From Nevskia ramosa DSM 11499 (GTDB lineage Bacteria > Pseudomonadota > Gammaproteobacteria > Nevskiales > Nevskiaceae), in assembly GCF_000420645.1 (NCBI RefSeq), contig NZ_ATVI01000009.1, positions 186,001 to 250,000 of the forward strand: a stretch of DNA of 64,000 nucleotides. The letters run 5' to 3'. The notes under the pieces were generated by a model. The model did no database searches. It was not told where the DNA came from and was given only the letters and a program-made list of their open reading frames with translations. Both the position numbers and the translations under genes were made by a program. This document shows positions 42,670-50,984 of this stretch, in pieces. Numbering within the stretch: position 1 is the stretch's first letter; each line of letters opens with the position of its first letter.

Positions 42670-43785
42670 TCAGTGGATCAGGGACAGCGAATCGAGATCG
42701 ATCATCTGCTGCGCATGACGATTGATCATCGTGCTCAGCATCTGATCGCCGCGTTCGGTCGGCGTGGTGATCGCCGCACCGACCACGCCCATGATCAGGC
42801 CGTGTGGCGCCAGCAGGCGGTAGTCGTGCCAGCAGCGCTCCCAGCTGTAATCGCTGACGCCGCGGGCGAGCAGGGCGCTGTGGTAACGACGAGCCAACGT
42901 CTCCTCGACCGGCCGGCGCACCTCGGGCAACAGGCCGGCGCCGATGAAGTAGCTGGCGTCGAGCACACCTGGCCCGGCCATCAGGGTCTGCCAGTCGAGC
43001 GCGGCGACCGGCGTCTTGCCGCAACGGGCGTCGAACAGCATGTTGTCGAGCCGGTAGTCGTGATGAACGATGGTGAACGGCGCGATCTGCATCGCGAACC
43101 AGGGGACGATCTTCGCCGCGAACTCGTCGAGGATCGCTGCCACACCGGGTTCGAGCAGCGCGGCGAAGCGTGGCTTGACCATCTGCACCGCCGGGGGGAA
43201 CTGGCTGGAGTACATGCCGACCATCAGGTCGCGGCTCATCCACGGCTGCGACAGCGTTGCCTTGTCGTTCCACAGCGGTGCCTGCATGGCCGCCACTGCG
43301 TCCATCGCCGCTTCGGCATCTGCCAGGCTGCAGCCGGTCAGCTGATCACCGCCGCGGGCGGGGGCGAGGTCTTCGAACAGCAGGCAGAAGGTGGTCTTGT
43401 CGGCGGCGATGTCGGCGAACAGCGCGGTGGCCACGACGGGGCCGAGGCGCGGCGCGACCACCTGATAGAAGCGCGTCTCGCGTTCATACAGGCCGAGTGC
43501 AGTGCCGGAAGCGCGGCTGGTTTCGCCGGCGGCCGCCATCTTGGCGACCAGGGTTGCCGGTGCGCCGGTTTCGGCGATGTCGTAAGCGAGGGCGATACGA
43601 AGATTGGTGCCGAGCATGCCGTTGCCGACGGCAGTCGTGCTGGCACTGATCACGCGCGCGGCACGAATGCGGCCGCTGGCGCGCAGCACGGCAGTCAGCC
43701 ATTCCGGGGTCAAACCGGCCGGACCATCGATCAGGGGATGGCCAGCGGCTGGGTCATGCCGCAGCGGGGTGGTCTGGGTGCTCAT
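42670..43785 (-). CDS. APH/EcKinase-fold phosphotransferase
   Basis: A 371-residue kinase-like protein of the aminoglycoside-phosphotransferase/ecdysteroid-kinase type. The catalytic loop is VHHDYRLDNMLF with the expected HxDxxxxN pattern, and the metal-binding segment is ALDWQTLMAGPGVLDASYFIG, where the Asp begins the DWQ motif. It has no membrane segments. Such genes in catabolic clusters probably phosphorylate small hydroxylated compounds and have no resistance role. It is the first gene of the unit with the CrtC/AttH-like partner; the divergent TetR operator lies 63 bases before its start. Substrate unknown. Confidence 0.8.
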   Translation of the reverse strand: MSTQTTPLRHDPAAGHPLIDGPAGLTPEWLTAVLRASGRIRAARVISASTTAVGNGMLGTNLRIALAYDIAETGAPATLVAKMAAAGETSRASGTALGLYERETRFYQVVAPRLGPVVATALFADIAADKTTFCLLFEDLAPARGGDQLTGCSLADAEAAMDAVAAMQAPLWNDKATLSQPWMSRDLMVGMYSSQFPPAVQMVKPRFAALLEPGVAAILDEFAAKIVPWFAMQIAPFTIVHHDYRLDNMLFDARCGKTPVAALDWQTLMAGPGVLDASYFIGAGLLPEVRRPVEETLARRYHSALLARGVSDYSWERCWHDYRLLAPHGLIMGVVGAAITTPTERGDQMLSTMINRHAQQMIDLDSLSLIH

Positions 43786-43847
43786 GCGTTCTCCTCGCGA
43801 TTGTTGATGTTTCGTCCGGCATGTCGATGCTGCCGAATCAAAATTTG

Positions 43848-43868
43848 ACGCTGTATAATTTACAGTGT
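43848..43868. promoter_or_regulatory. TetR operator with TATAAT box
   Basis: ACGCTGTA-TAATT-TACAGTGT is an inverted repeat with one mismatch, placed between the divergent kinase gene (start 43785) and TetR gene (start 43880). A TATAAT (43854-43859) lies inside it, so a bound repressor would block the promoter. Confidence 0.72.
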
Positions 43869-43879
43869 TAAATCAAGTT

Positions 43880-44605
43880 ATGCCACGAGCCCCGTTAAGT
43901 CAAGAAAGCCTCGATGCGATGCGCCAGCGCCTGGTCTGGCTGGCGCTCGACATCTATCGCCGCGAGGGCATCGATGCCATCTCGCTGCGCCGCCTTGCCG
44001 AGATGGCCGGCATCAGCCACACGCTGCCGTACCGTTATTTCGAATCCAAGGAAGCCTTGCTGGTCGCCTTGCGCACCGAGTGCACGCAGGCCTTCGATCG
44101 CCATGTGCACGAGCAGGAACACGCCAAGGCGCCGCCGCTGGAGCGCATCCGCTCGGTGGCCGAGGCCTACATCGATTACGTGCGCCGCTGGCCGACTGAT
44201 TACTTGCTGATCTTCGCCGCGCACCCGACGCCGCTGACCCAGTACCCGGACCTGCTGGCCGCGCGTCAGCGGGTGGTGGAGCACGGCGTCGAAGTCGCGC
44301 AGTCGGCGATCGATGCCGGCCTGCTGCATGGCGATGCCCGCCAGGTTGCCCATCTGTTCTGGATGTCGCTGCATGGTCTGATGACCCTGCACGTCGCCGG
44401 CCAGCTGGTGCATGGCTGCAGCCTGGAAGACCTGCTGGAGCCGATGATCGAATCGATGATCGGCAGCAAGGCCCAAGCGGCTCCGGTGGCCGCTCCAGGG
44501 GCCGCAAGCGCACGCCGCCGCCCGGACCCGAATCGCCCGCCGCGCGTTCCGCCCAGCGATGTCCTGATCGCGCCCCGGCGTCGACGTCCTGGCCCGCGCG
44601 GCTGA
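43880..44605 (+). CDS. TetR-family transcriptional regulator
   Basis: A 241-residue TetR repressor. The N-terminal DNA-binding domain reads LVWLALDIYRREGIDAISLRRLAEMAGISHTLPYRYFESKEALLVAL, the standard TetR helix-turn-helix; the central ligand-binding part is helical, and the C-terminal 35 residues are Pro/Arg-rich and probably disordered. I prefer the ATG at 43880 over the GTG at 43865, since the latter lies inside the operator and near the likely transcription start. It probably represses itself and the divergent kinase/CrtC-like genes, and perhaps the desaturase gene 33 bases downstream. Confidence 0.87.
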   Translation: MPRAPLSQESLDAMRQRLVWLALDIYRREGIDAISLRRLAEMAGISHTLPYRYFESKEALLVALRTECTQAFDRHVHEQEHAKAPPLERIRSVAEAYIDYVRRWPTDYLLIFAAHPTPLTQYPDLLAARQRVVEHGVEVAQSAIDAGLLHGDARQVAHLFWMSLHGLMTLHVAGQLVHGCSLEDLLEPMIESMIGSKAQAAPVAAPGAASARRRPDPNRPPRVPPSDVLIAPRRRRPGPRG

Positions 44606-44638
44606 ACCGTTCCCAATCCGCTGAACCGCGAGTTCCCC

Positions 44639-45535
44639 ATGAGCACTGCCCCCGTATCGCTGACCGGCCTGAGCCCCGAGCAGAAGGCCGAATTCAATCG
44701 CCTGACCCGCGCGCCCGACATCGCCTGGCCTACCGTCGCGCTGTGGGTGCTGGTGGTCGGCGTCTACCTGTCCAGCTATGTGCTGGCCGGCATCGGCATC
44801 ATCCCGCTGTGGTGGGGCATGGTCATCAACAGCGTGATTGGCTACTTCGCGTTCTCGATCGTTCACGACTCCATTCATCGCGCGATCTCGACCAACGCCA
44901 GGCTCAACGACTTCATCGGCCAGACCACCGTCTGGCTCGGCGCACCGTATGTCGATCTGAAACTGTTCCGCTGGGGCCACATCCTCCATCACCGGTTCAC
45001 CGGCGGCCCGCGCGATCCTGACCAGATCCTGCATGGCCCGACCTGGAGTCTTCCATTTCGCTGGATCGCGATCGATCTGCTCTATCTGATCCACTCCATT
45101 CGCTATGGCGACAAGATTTCCAAGCCTTATCTGCGCCGTTCGCTATGGCTGACCGCAGGCACCGCCGTGGTCTTCGGCGCGCTGATCGCCAATGGTTATT
45201 TCTGGCATCTGGTGATGCTCTGGTTCGTGCCTTCGCGGATGATCTTCCTCACCCTCGGCTTCAGCTTCTTCTGGCTGCCGCACGTGCCGCATGACGTGCG
45301 CCAGGACGAGAACCTGACCAAGGCCACGGCGATCCGCCTCGGCTTCGAGAGCTTCATGACGCCGGCGCTGCAGTACCAGAACTTCCACCTGATTCACCAC
45401 CTGTATCCGACCACGCCGTTCTACAACAACGTCCGCGTCTGGCAGCTGCTGGAGCCGGCGCTGCGCCAGCGCGATCTGGCGATCCAGTACGGCTTCGCGA
45501 TCCGGCCGACGATTCATCCGGCGCCGGGCGCTTGA
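44639..45535 (+). CDS. Membrane fatty-acid desaturase
   Basis: A 298-residue integral-membrane di-iron desaturase or hydroxylase. The histidine boxes are HDSIH (76-80), HILHH (114-118) and HLIHH (250-254), and hydrophobic segments flank them (about 30-52, 57-75, 167-185 and 187-210). The protein is shorter than AlkB and lacks its longer NxxHxxxHH boxes. It is followed 35 bases later by a free rubredoxin gene, a likely electron donor, and preceded by a TetR gene 33 bases upstream, so the three may form one unit. The substrate could be a fatty acid, a terpenoid or another lipid; the exact reaction is not known. Confidence 0.83.
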   Translation: MSTAPVSLTGLSPEQKAEFNRLTRAPDIAWPTVALWVLVVGVYLSSYVLAGIGIIPLWWGMVINSVIGYFAFSIVHDSIHRAISTNARLNDFIGQTTVWLGAPYVDLKLFRWGHILHHRFTGGPRDPDQILHGPTWSLPFRWIAIDLLYLIHSIRYGDKISKPYLRRSLWLTAGTAVVFGALIANGYFWHLVMLWFVPSRMIFLTLGFSFFWLPHVPHDVRQDENLTKATAIRLGFESFMTPALQYQNFHLIHHLYPTTPFYNNVRVWQLLEPALRQRDLAIQYGFAIRPTIHPAPGA

Positions 45536-45570
45536 GCCGAGTCCAACTATAAAAAGCTGAGGAGACCTCG

Positions 45571-45747
45571 ATGAGCACAGCCAACCGCCGCTATCGCTGC
45601 CGCTACTGCTCGCACATCTATGACGAAGCCCTCGGCGATGCCGACGCCGGCATCGCGCCCGGCACTCGTTTCGAGGACATTCCGGACGACTGGATGTGCC
45701 CGGAGTGTGGTGCGGCGAAGGGTGATTACGACTTGATCGAGGGCTGA
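45571..45747 (+). CDS. Rubredoxin
   Basis: A complete 58-residue rubredoxin, which carries electrons through one iron held by four cysteines. Cys10, Cys13, Cys43 and Cys46 are in the pattern CxxC..CPEC, with HIYDEALGDADAGIAPGTRFEDIPDDWMC in between, very near the consensus of rubredoxins that serve membrane di-iron enzymes. GAGGAG precedes the ATG. It lies just after the desaturase gene and most probably supplies it; the AlkB fusion earlier in the window has its own domain. Its last 22 bases overlap the convergent hydrolase gene. Confidence 0.96.
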   Translation: MSTANRRYRCRYCSHIYDEALGDADAGIAPGTRFEDIPDDWMCPECGAAKGDYDLIEG

Positions 45748-46538
45748 AGTTTCGCCAGCCAGCTGACGATCGCGGCAGTCACTCGTTCGGGCTGATCGCG
45801 ATGCGGCGAGTGGCCGCAGCTTTCGAGCTTCAGCAGTTCGACTTTCGGCGCAGCGGCGGCGATGCCATCGATCTGCGCCATCGTTCCGTATTCGTCATCG
45901 AGGCCCTGAATCGCGAGCACCGGGCAGTTGATCTGCGGCAGCAGCGATTCTGTCGACCAGGCCTTGAAGCGCTGATCGAGCCAGACATCGTTCCAGCCGC
46001 GGAAGGCTGATTCGACGTCGTCGTGAAAGCGGGCGAGCTTGGCTTTGAAGTCCGTGGTCTCGTACGTAACCCGCGCGCGCTCGATGCTGGTGATGCTGAT
46101 CGGCTCGACCATGATGTGCGGCGCCAGCACGATGATGCCGGCGAGCTGCGTGCCGAAATGCGCAGCGTGGATCAAGGCGATCGAAGCGCCGTCGCTGTGG
46201 CCGAACAGGATCACCCGCTCGCGCTGCAGATCGATGCCGACTTCCGCGAACAAGGCCGGCAACACTTCCAGCGCCTGGATTTCGAGAAAGTCCGGCCCCC
46301 AGTGTTCATCCGGAGACTTCGGCGTAGAACGGCCATAGGCGGGACGCGAATAGACCAGGCCGCGGCAGCCGGTGGCGGCGCATAGCTGTGCCGGGAAGTC
46401 TCGCCACATGGCGACCGAGCCAAGGCCTTCGTGCAGGAACACCAGCAGCGGTGCATCCGGCGCGGCGGCCTCGATCCAGACGTATTCGATGGACAGATCG
46501 CGGCCGCGATGGCTGATCGCCGCGAACAGGGATGTCAT
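45726..46538 (-). CDS. Alpha/beta hydrolase in the benzoate (box) cluster
   Basis: A 270-residue alpha/beta hydrolase. The oxyanion region is VFLHEGLGSVAMWRDFP, the nucleophile elbow GHSDGAS supplies the Ser, GLDDEYGT the probable acid and CGHSPHRDQPE the His. It starts inside the last codon of the benzoate-CoA ligase gene (four-base ATGA overlap), so the two are translated together. Hydrolases of this kind accompany several box clusters and may release stalled CoA esters or hydrolyse a pathway side product; this role is inferred. Confidence 0.82.
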   Translation of the reverse strand: MTSLFAAISHRGRDLSIEYVWIEAAAPDAPLLVFLHEGLGSVAMWRDFPAQLCAATGCRGLVYSRPAYGRSTPKSPDEHWGPDFLEIQALEVLPALFAEVGIDLQRERVILFGHSDGASIALIHAAHFGTQLAGIIVLAPHIMVEPISITSIERARVTYETTDFKAKLARFHDDVESAFRGWNDVWLDQRFKAWSTESLLPQINCPVLAIQGLDDEYGTMAQIDGIAAAAPKVELLKLESCGHSPHRDQPERVTAAIVSWLAKLQPSIKS

Positions 46539-48130
46539 GTCTTGGCCGCTTCGCGTTCGCGCAAGCGGTAGCGCTGGATCTTGCCGGTCGGCGTCTTCGG
46601 CAGTTCGTCGATCAGCACCAGATCGCGCGGCACCTTGTGCGGTGCCAGCCGGGCTTTCAGGAAGCTGCGCAGCTCGCTACACAGGTCCGGGCCTTTAGCA
46701 TGGCCGTCCTTGAGCACGACGAAGGCCTTGCAGCGGGTCAGGCCATCGGCATCGAGGGTGCCGATCACCGCCGCTTCGAGCACTGCGCCATGCGCCATCA
46801 GGCCGCTTTCGATCTCGAACGGCGACACGTACTGGCCGCTGACTTTCAGCATGTCGTCGGCGCGGCCGGAGTAGGTGTACCAGCCTTCGGCATCGCGCAC
46901 GTACTTGTCGCCGCTCTTCAGCCAGTCGCCGATGAAGGTGGCTCGGGACTTGTCGCGATTGGTCCAGTACATCAGCGCCGCGCTGTCGCCGCGTACCTGC
47001 AGCTCGCCGGTTTCGCCATCGGCGCTGGGCAGGCCGTCTTCGTTGACCAGGCGAATCTCGTAACCGGGCACCGGCTTGCCGCTGCTGCCGTAGCGCAGGC
47101 CTTCATCGCTGTTCGACAGGTAGATGTGCAGCATCTCGGTGGAGCCGATGCCGTCGAGGATCGGTGCGCCGTAATGCGCGGTGAAGCGCTCGCCCACGTC
47201 TTTCGGCAGCGCTTCGCCGGCCGAGGTGCAGCGGCGCAGGCGCAAGGCACTGCGCGCGGGCAGGGCAGGCGAGGCGAGCATCAGCGCGTACAGGGTCGGC
47301 ACGCCGAAGAACACCGTGGGCTGATGACGCACGAGCTTGTCGAACACCGCTTCGGCGGTCGGTCGTGTACCGAGCAGCACGACGGTGGCGCCGACGCTGA
47401 GCGGAAAGCTCAGCGCATTGCCGAGGCCGTAAGCGAAGAACAGCTTGGCGGCCGAGAAGGTCACGTCGCTTTCATCGAGCTTCAGCACATGCCGGCCGTA
47501 GGTCGCGGTGGTCATGAACAGATTGCCCTGCGTGTGCACCGTGCCTTTCGGCTTGCCAGTGGAGCCGCTGGAGTAGAGCCAGAAGGCAATGTCGTCGCGA
47601 TGGGTTGCGGCGGCAGTGATCGCCCCTTCGTCGCCATTGGCACCACGATCGGCGAGGACGGCGAATGGCCGCACGCCGGCTGGCAACGCAGCTTCGTCAG
47701 CATTCGATACGAACACCGGCAGTGGACTGCTTGCGGCCAGCGCGGCCTGCACGGTCGGCAGCAGGTTCATCGACGTGAACACCGCGCGCGCGCCGCTGTG
47801 ACCGATCATCCAGGCGTAGTCCGCCGCCGGCAGCAAGGTGTTGACTGCGACCGGCACCACGCCGGCGTACAGGCAGCCAAGGAACGCGACTGGCCAGTCG
47901 ACGCAGTCCTGCATCACCAGCAGCACCCGTTCTTCACGGCGCAGGCCGAGCGCGGGCAGGGCAGCGGCGAAGCGGCGCACACGGCTGGCGAGTTCGCCGT
48001 AGCTCATCGTCCGGCTGTCATCGACGTACGCCGTCTTTGCCGCGCGGGTCGCGTTCAGCGCCAGCAGGTGCGCGGCAAAATTGAATTGCTCGGGCGGGCG
48101 CTCGATCGTTGGGCTTGTCGGGGCTTGCAT
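46535..48130 (-). CDS. bclA: Benzoate-CoA ligase
   Basis: A 531-residue acyl-CoA synthetase of the ANL superfamily. It has the AMP-binding motif YSSGSTGKPKGT, the adenylation motif GIGSTEMLHIYLSN, GWYTYSGRADDMLKVSGQYVSPFEIE and the C-terminal lysine in PKTPTGKIQRYRLRE. Overall it is very close to benzoate-CoA ligases of box pathways, which turn benzoate into benzoyl-CoA with ATP, the first step here. AGGAGG is ten bases before the ATG. It is divergent from boxR, and the TGCA-N6-TGCA operator at 48220-48233 lies 90 bases before its start. Confidence 0.93.
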   Translation of the reverse strand: MQAPTSPTIERPPEQFNFAAHLLALNATRAAKTAYVDDSRTMSYGELASRVRRFAAALPALGLRREERVLLVMQDCVDWPVAFLGCLYAGVVPVAVNTLLPAADYAWMIGHSGARAVFTSMNLLPTVQAALAASSPLPVFVSNADEAALPAGVRPFAVLADRGANGDEGAITAAATHRDDIAFWLYSSGSTGKPKGTVHTQGNLFMTTATYGRHVLKLDESDVTFSAAKLFFAYGLGNALSFPLSVGATVVLLGTRPTAEAVFDKLVRHQPTVFFGVPTLYALMLASPALPARSALRLRRCTSAGEALPKDVGERFTAHYGAPILDGIGSTEMLHIYLSNSDEGLRYGSSGKPVPGYEIRLVNEDGLPSADGETGELQVRGDSAALMYWTNRDKSRATFIGDWLKSGDKYVRDAEGWYTYSGRADDMLKVSGQYVSPFEIESGLMAHGAVLEAAVIGTLDADGLTRCKAFVVLKDGHAKGPDLCSELRSFLKARLAPHKVPRDLVLIDELPKTPTGKIQRYRLREREAAKT

Positions 48131-48219
48131 CGGTGCTGCTCCTCCTGCGCAATGTCCGGGCGCCTGACTGTCCGCACCCCGGTACGAGAACTACCGCCTC
48201 ATGGAAGGCGCGAGGAAAA

Positions 48220-48233
48220 TGCAACATAATGCA
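48220..48233. promoter_or_regulatory. BoxR-type operator (TGCA-N6-TGCA) between bclA and boxR
   Basis: TGCA-ACATAA-TGCA lies in the gap between the divergent bclA and boxR genes. BzdR and BoxR regulators of benzoate pathways bind repeated TGCA sequences. The same arrangement occurs twice before boxC (49219-49246). Confidence 0.7.
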
Positions 48234-48283
48234 TCTCAGCGTCAAGCCCGACGCCTTGCCGAAATGCCTGCTCGACCCCGCCG

Positions 48284-49189
48284 ATGAGCCGCGAACGCCC
48301 TGCCGAAGTCCCCGTCGAAGTTGCGACCGAAGACGGCCGCGAGCCGCTGCTGGTGGCGCTCGGCACCCGGGTGCGCGGCCTGCGCGCGCGGCGCGGCATC
48401 ACCCGAAAAACCCTGGCGCAGATCGCCGATGTTTCCGAGCGTCATCTGGCCAATCTCGAAGCCGGCGATGGCAATCCTTCAGTGCTGATCCTGGCTCAGG
48501 TCGCCAAGGCGCTGGACTGCCCGATCGCCGAACTGCTAGGCGATGAAACCACCGATAGCCCCGACTGGCTGCTGATCCGCGATCTGCTGCACGAGCGCAC
48601 GCCGGCCGAGCTGGCGCTGGCGCGGGCACGGTTGACCGAGTTGTTCGGCGTCGACGGCGCGGCCGATCAGCGCTCGCAGCGTATTGCGTTGGTCGGCCTG
48701 CGCGGCGCCGGCAAATCGACGCTGGGCCGGATGCTGGCCGCCGAGCGTGGCATTCCCTTCGTCGAGCTGAATCGCGAGATCGAGCGCATCGCCGGCTGCA
48801 AGCCCGAGCAGATCCATACCTTGTACGGGCCGGCGGCCTATCGTCGCTACGAGCGCCGCGCGCTCGACGAAGCGCTGAAGGCGCATCCGGCAGCGGTGAT
48901 CGCGACGCCCGGCGGCATCGTTTCCGAAGCGGCCACTTTCAACGTGCTGCTGGCCCACTGCTACACGGTCTGGCTGACCGCCGAGCCGGACGAGCACATG
49001 AACCGGGTCGTCGCCCAGGGCGATCTGCGGCCGATGTCCGGCAACCGCGAAGCAATGGCCGATCTGAAGCTGATCCTCAACGAACGCACGCCGTTCTATG
49101 CCAAGGCCGATCTGCGCTTCGATACCAGCGGCAAGGCGCTGGAACGCTGCCATGCGGAATTGAGTGGGGCGCTCGCCAAGCTCATCTGA
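48284..49189 (+). CDS. boxR: BoxR: benzoyl-CoA-responsive regulator with shikimate-kinase-like domain
   Basis: A 301-residue two-domain regulator. An XRE helix-turn-helix (residues ~25-83, RGLRARRGITRKTLAQIADVSERHLANLEAG) is joined to a shikimate-kinase-like domain that has the Walker A loop GLRGAGKS (138-145). This is the structure of BoxR and BzdR, which bind benzoyl-CoA with the kinase-like part and are then released from DNA. It lies between divergent bclA and boxCBA and probably represses both through the TGCA sites at 48220 and 49219-49246. Confidence 0.95.
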   Translation: MSRERPAEVPVEVATEDGREPLLVALGTRVRGLRARRGITRKTLAQIADVSERHLANLEAGDGNPSVLILAQVAKALDCPIAELLGDETTDSPDWLLIRDLLHERTPAELALARARLTELFGVDGAADQRSQRIALVGLRGAGKSTLGRMLAAERGIPFVELNREIERIAGCKPEQIHTLYGPAAYRRYERRALDEALKAHPAAVIATPGGIVSEAATFNVLLAHCYTVWLTAEPDEHMNRVVAQGDLRPMSGNREAMADLKLILNERTPFYAKADLRFDTSGKALERCHAELSGALAKLI

Positions 49190-49212
49190 GGCCTCGATGA
49201 AGTTTGGGCGGG

Positions 49213-49246
49213 TTGACATGCATAATAATGCATGCACAATAATGCA
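49213..49246 (+). promoter_or_regulatory. boxC promoter with two tandem BoxR operators
   Basis: TTGACA at 49213-49218 is followed directly by TGCA-TAATAA-TGCA (49219-49232) and TGCA-CAATAA-TGCA (49233-49246); a CACAAT at 49235-49240 could serve as -10. Bound BoxR would cover the whole promoter. BoxC translation begins at 49274. Confidence 0.75.
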
Positions 49247-49273
49247 TCACCGTCGCTCCCCGAGGATGTCCTG

Positions 49274-50947
49274 ATGAGCCTGCCTGCCACGCCGCCCGTT
49301 ACTGCCGACCTGCAGGTCGACTATCAGACCGATCCTTCGCAGTACCGGCACTGGAAGCTCAGCTTCGACGGGACGACTGCGAGGCTGGCGATGGATGTCG
49401 CCGAGGATGGCGGCATCAAGACCGGCTACAAGCTGAAGCTCAATTCCTACGATCTCGGCGTCGACATCGAATTGCACGATGCGCTGAATCGCATCCGCTT
49501 CGAGCATCCGGAAGTGCGCACCGTCGTCGTCACGTCGGGCAAGGACCGCATCTTCTGCTCGGGTGCCAACATCTTCATGCTTGGCCTGTCGACGCACGCC
49601 TGGAAGGTGAACTTCTGCAAGTTCACCAATGAGACGCGCAACGGCATCGAGGACTCCAGCCGTCATTCGGGTCTGAAGTTCCTGGCCGCAGTAAACGGTG
49701 CCTGCGCCGGCGGCGGCTACGAGATGGCACTGGCCTGCGATCGCATCCTGCTGGTCGACGATCGTTCGTCGTCGGTGTCGCTGCCGGAAGTGCCCTTGCT
49801 TGGCGTGCTGCCGGGCACCGGCGGCCTGACCCGCGTCACCGACAAGCGCAGCGTCCGCCATGACCATGCCGACATCTTCTGCACCAGTGTCGAAGGCGTG
49901 CGTGGCCAGCGCGCCAAGGATTGGCGGCTGGTCGACGAGATCGCCAAGCCGGCGGCGTTCGAAGCGGCAATCAAGGCCGAAGTCGACAAACTCGACGCGC
50001 AGAGCGATCGCCCGGCCAATGCCAGAGGCGTTGCGCTGACACCGATCGATCGCAGCCTCACGGCGGATGGCGTCGAGTACGGCAACGTGTCGATCCGCAT
50101 CGACCGCGCCAAGCGCCTCGCCCATCTCACCGTGCGCGCGCCGAAGACGGCACAGCCGTCGGACCTCGCCGGCATCCTCGAAGCCGGTGCCAGCTGGTGG
50201 CCGCTGCAGATGGGCCGCGAACTGGATGACGCGATCCTGCATCTGCGCACCAACGAGCTGGACATCGGCACCTGGCTGCTGCGCACCGAAGGCGATCAGG
50301 CTGCGGTGCTGGCCTGTGATGCAGCGCTCGAAGCCCATGCCACGAACTGGTTCGTGCGCGAAACGCGCGGCCTGCTGCGCCGCTGCCTGGCGCGGCTGGA
50401 TGTGTCGTCACGCACGCTGTTCGCGCTGATCGAAGAAGGCTCCTGCTTCGTCGGCACCCTGGCCGAAATCGCCTTCGCGGCGGACCGCAGCTACATGCAG
50501 CTGCTGCCGGAGAACGGCCCGGTGATCCAGTTGAACGCGCTCAACTTCGGCGCTTATCCGATGGTCAATCACAAGGCCCGTCTGGCGCGTCGCTTCTATG
50601 AAGAAACCTCGCCGATGGAGTCCGCCAAGCGGGCCATCGGCCAGCAGCTCGATTCCGCCGAAGCGCTGAGCCTGGGCCTGATCACCGCGAATCCGGACGA
50701 TATCGACTGGAACGATGAAATCCGCACCGCCTGCGAAGAGCGCGCCGCACTGTCGCCGGATGCCTTGACCGGCCTCGAAGCGAACCTGCGCTTCGGCCCC
50801 GGCGAAACCATGGAGACCCGCGTGTTCGGCCGCCTCAGCGCCTGGCAGAACTGGATCTTCATTCGCCCGAACGCCGTTGGCGACAAGGGTGCACTCAAGG
50901 TCTACGGCAAGGGCGAAAAGGCGGTCTTCGATCGCAACCGCGTCTGA
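49274..50947 (+). CDS. boxC: Benzoyl-CoA-dihydrodiol lyase (BoxC)
   Basis: A 557-residue enzyme of the enoyl-CoA hydratase/crotonase superfamily that opens the ring of the epoxybenzoyl-CoA product and releases formate. The N-terminal crotonase part shows DRIFCSGANIFMLGLSTHAWKVNFCKFTNETRNGIEDSSRH.., CAGGGYEMALACDRILLVDD and PEVPLLGVLPGTGGLTR. The double-length size is typical for BoxC. ATG 49274 is chosen because GAGGA is seven bases upstream; an earlier ATG lies inside the operators. It is the first gene of boxC-boxB-boxA. Confidence 0.95.
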   Translation: MSLPATPPVTADLQVDYQTDPSQYRHWKLSFDGTTARLAMDVAEDGGIKTGYKLKLNSYDLGVDIELHDALNRIRFEHPEVRTVVVTSGKDRIFCSGANIFMLGLSTHAWKVNFCKFTNETRNGIEDSSRHSGLKFLAAVNGACAGGGYEMALACDRILLVDDRSSSVSLPEVPLLGVLPGTGGLTRVTDKRSVRHDHADIFCTSVEGVRGQRAKDWRLVDEIAKPAAFEAAIKAEVDKLDAQSDRPANARGVALTPIDRSLTADGVEYGNVSIRIDRAKRLAHLTVRAPKTAQPSDLAGILEAGASWWPLQMGRELDDAILHLRTNELDIGTWLLRTEGDQAAVLACDAALEAHATNWFVRETRGLLRRCLARLDVSSRTLFALIEEGSCFVGTLAEIAFAADRSYMQLLPENGPVIQLNALNFGAYPMVNHKARLARRFYEETSPMESAKRAIGQQLDSAEALSLGLITANPDDIDWNDEIRTACEERAALSPDALTGLEANLRFGPGETMETRVFGRLSAWQNWIFIRPNAVGDKGALKVYGKGEKAVFDRNRV

Positions 50948-50984
50948 ACTCCATTCTTCCATTCATCCATTTCGGAGCCGCACG

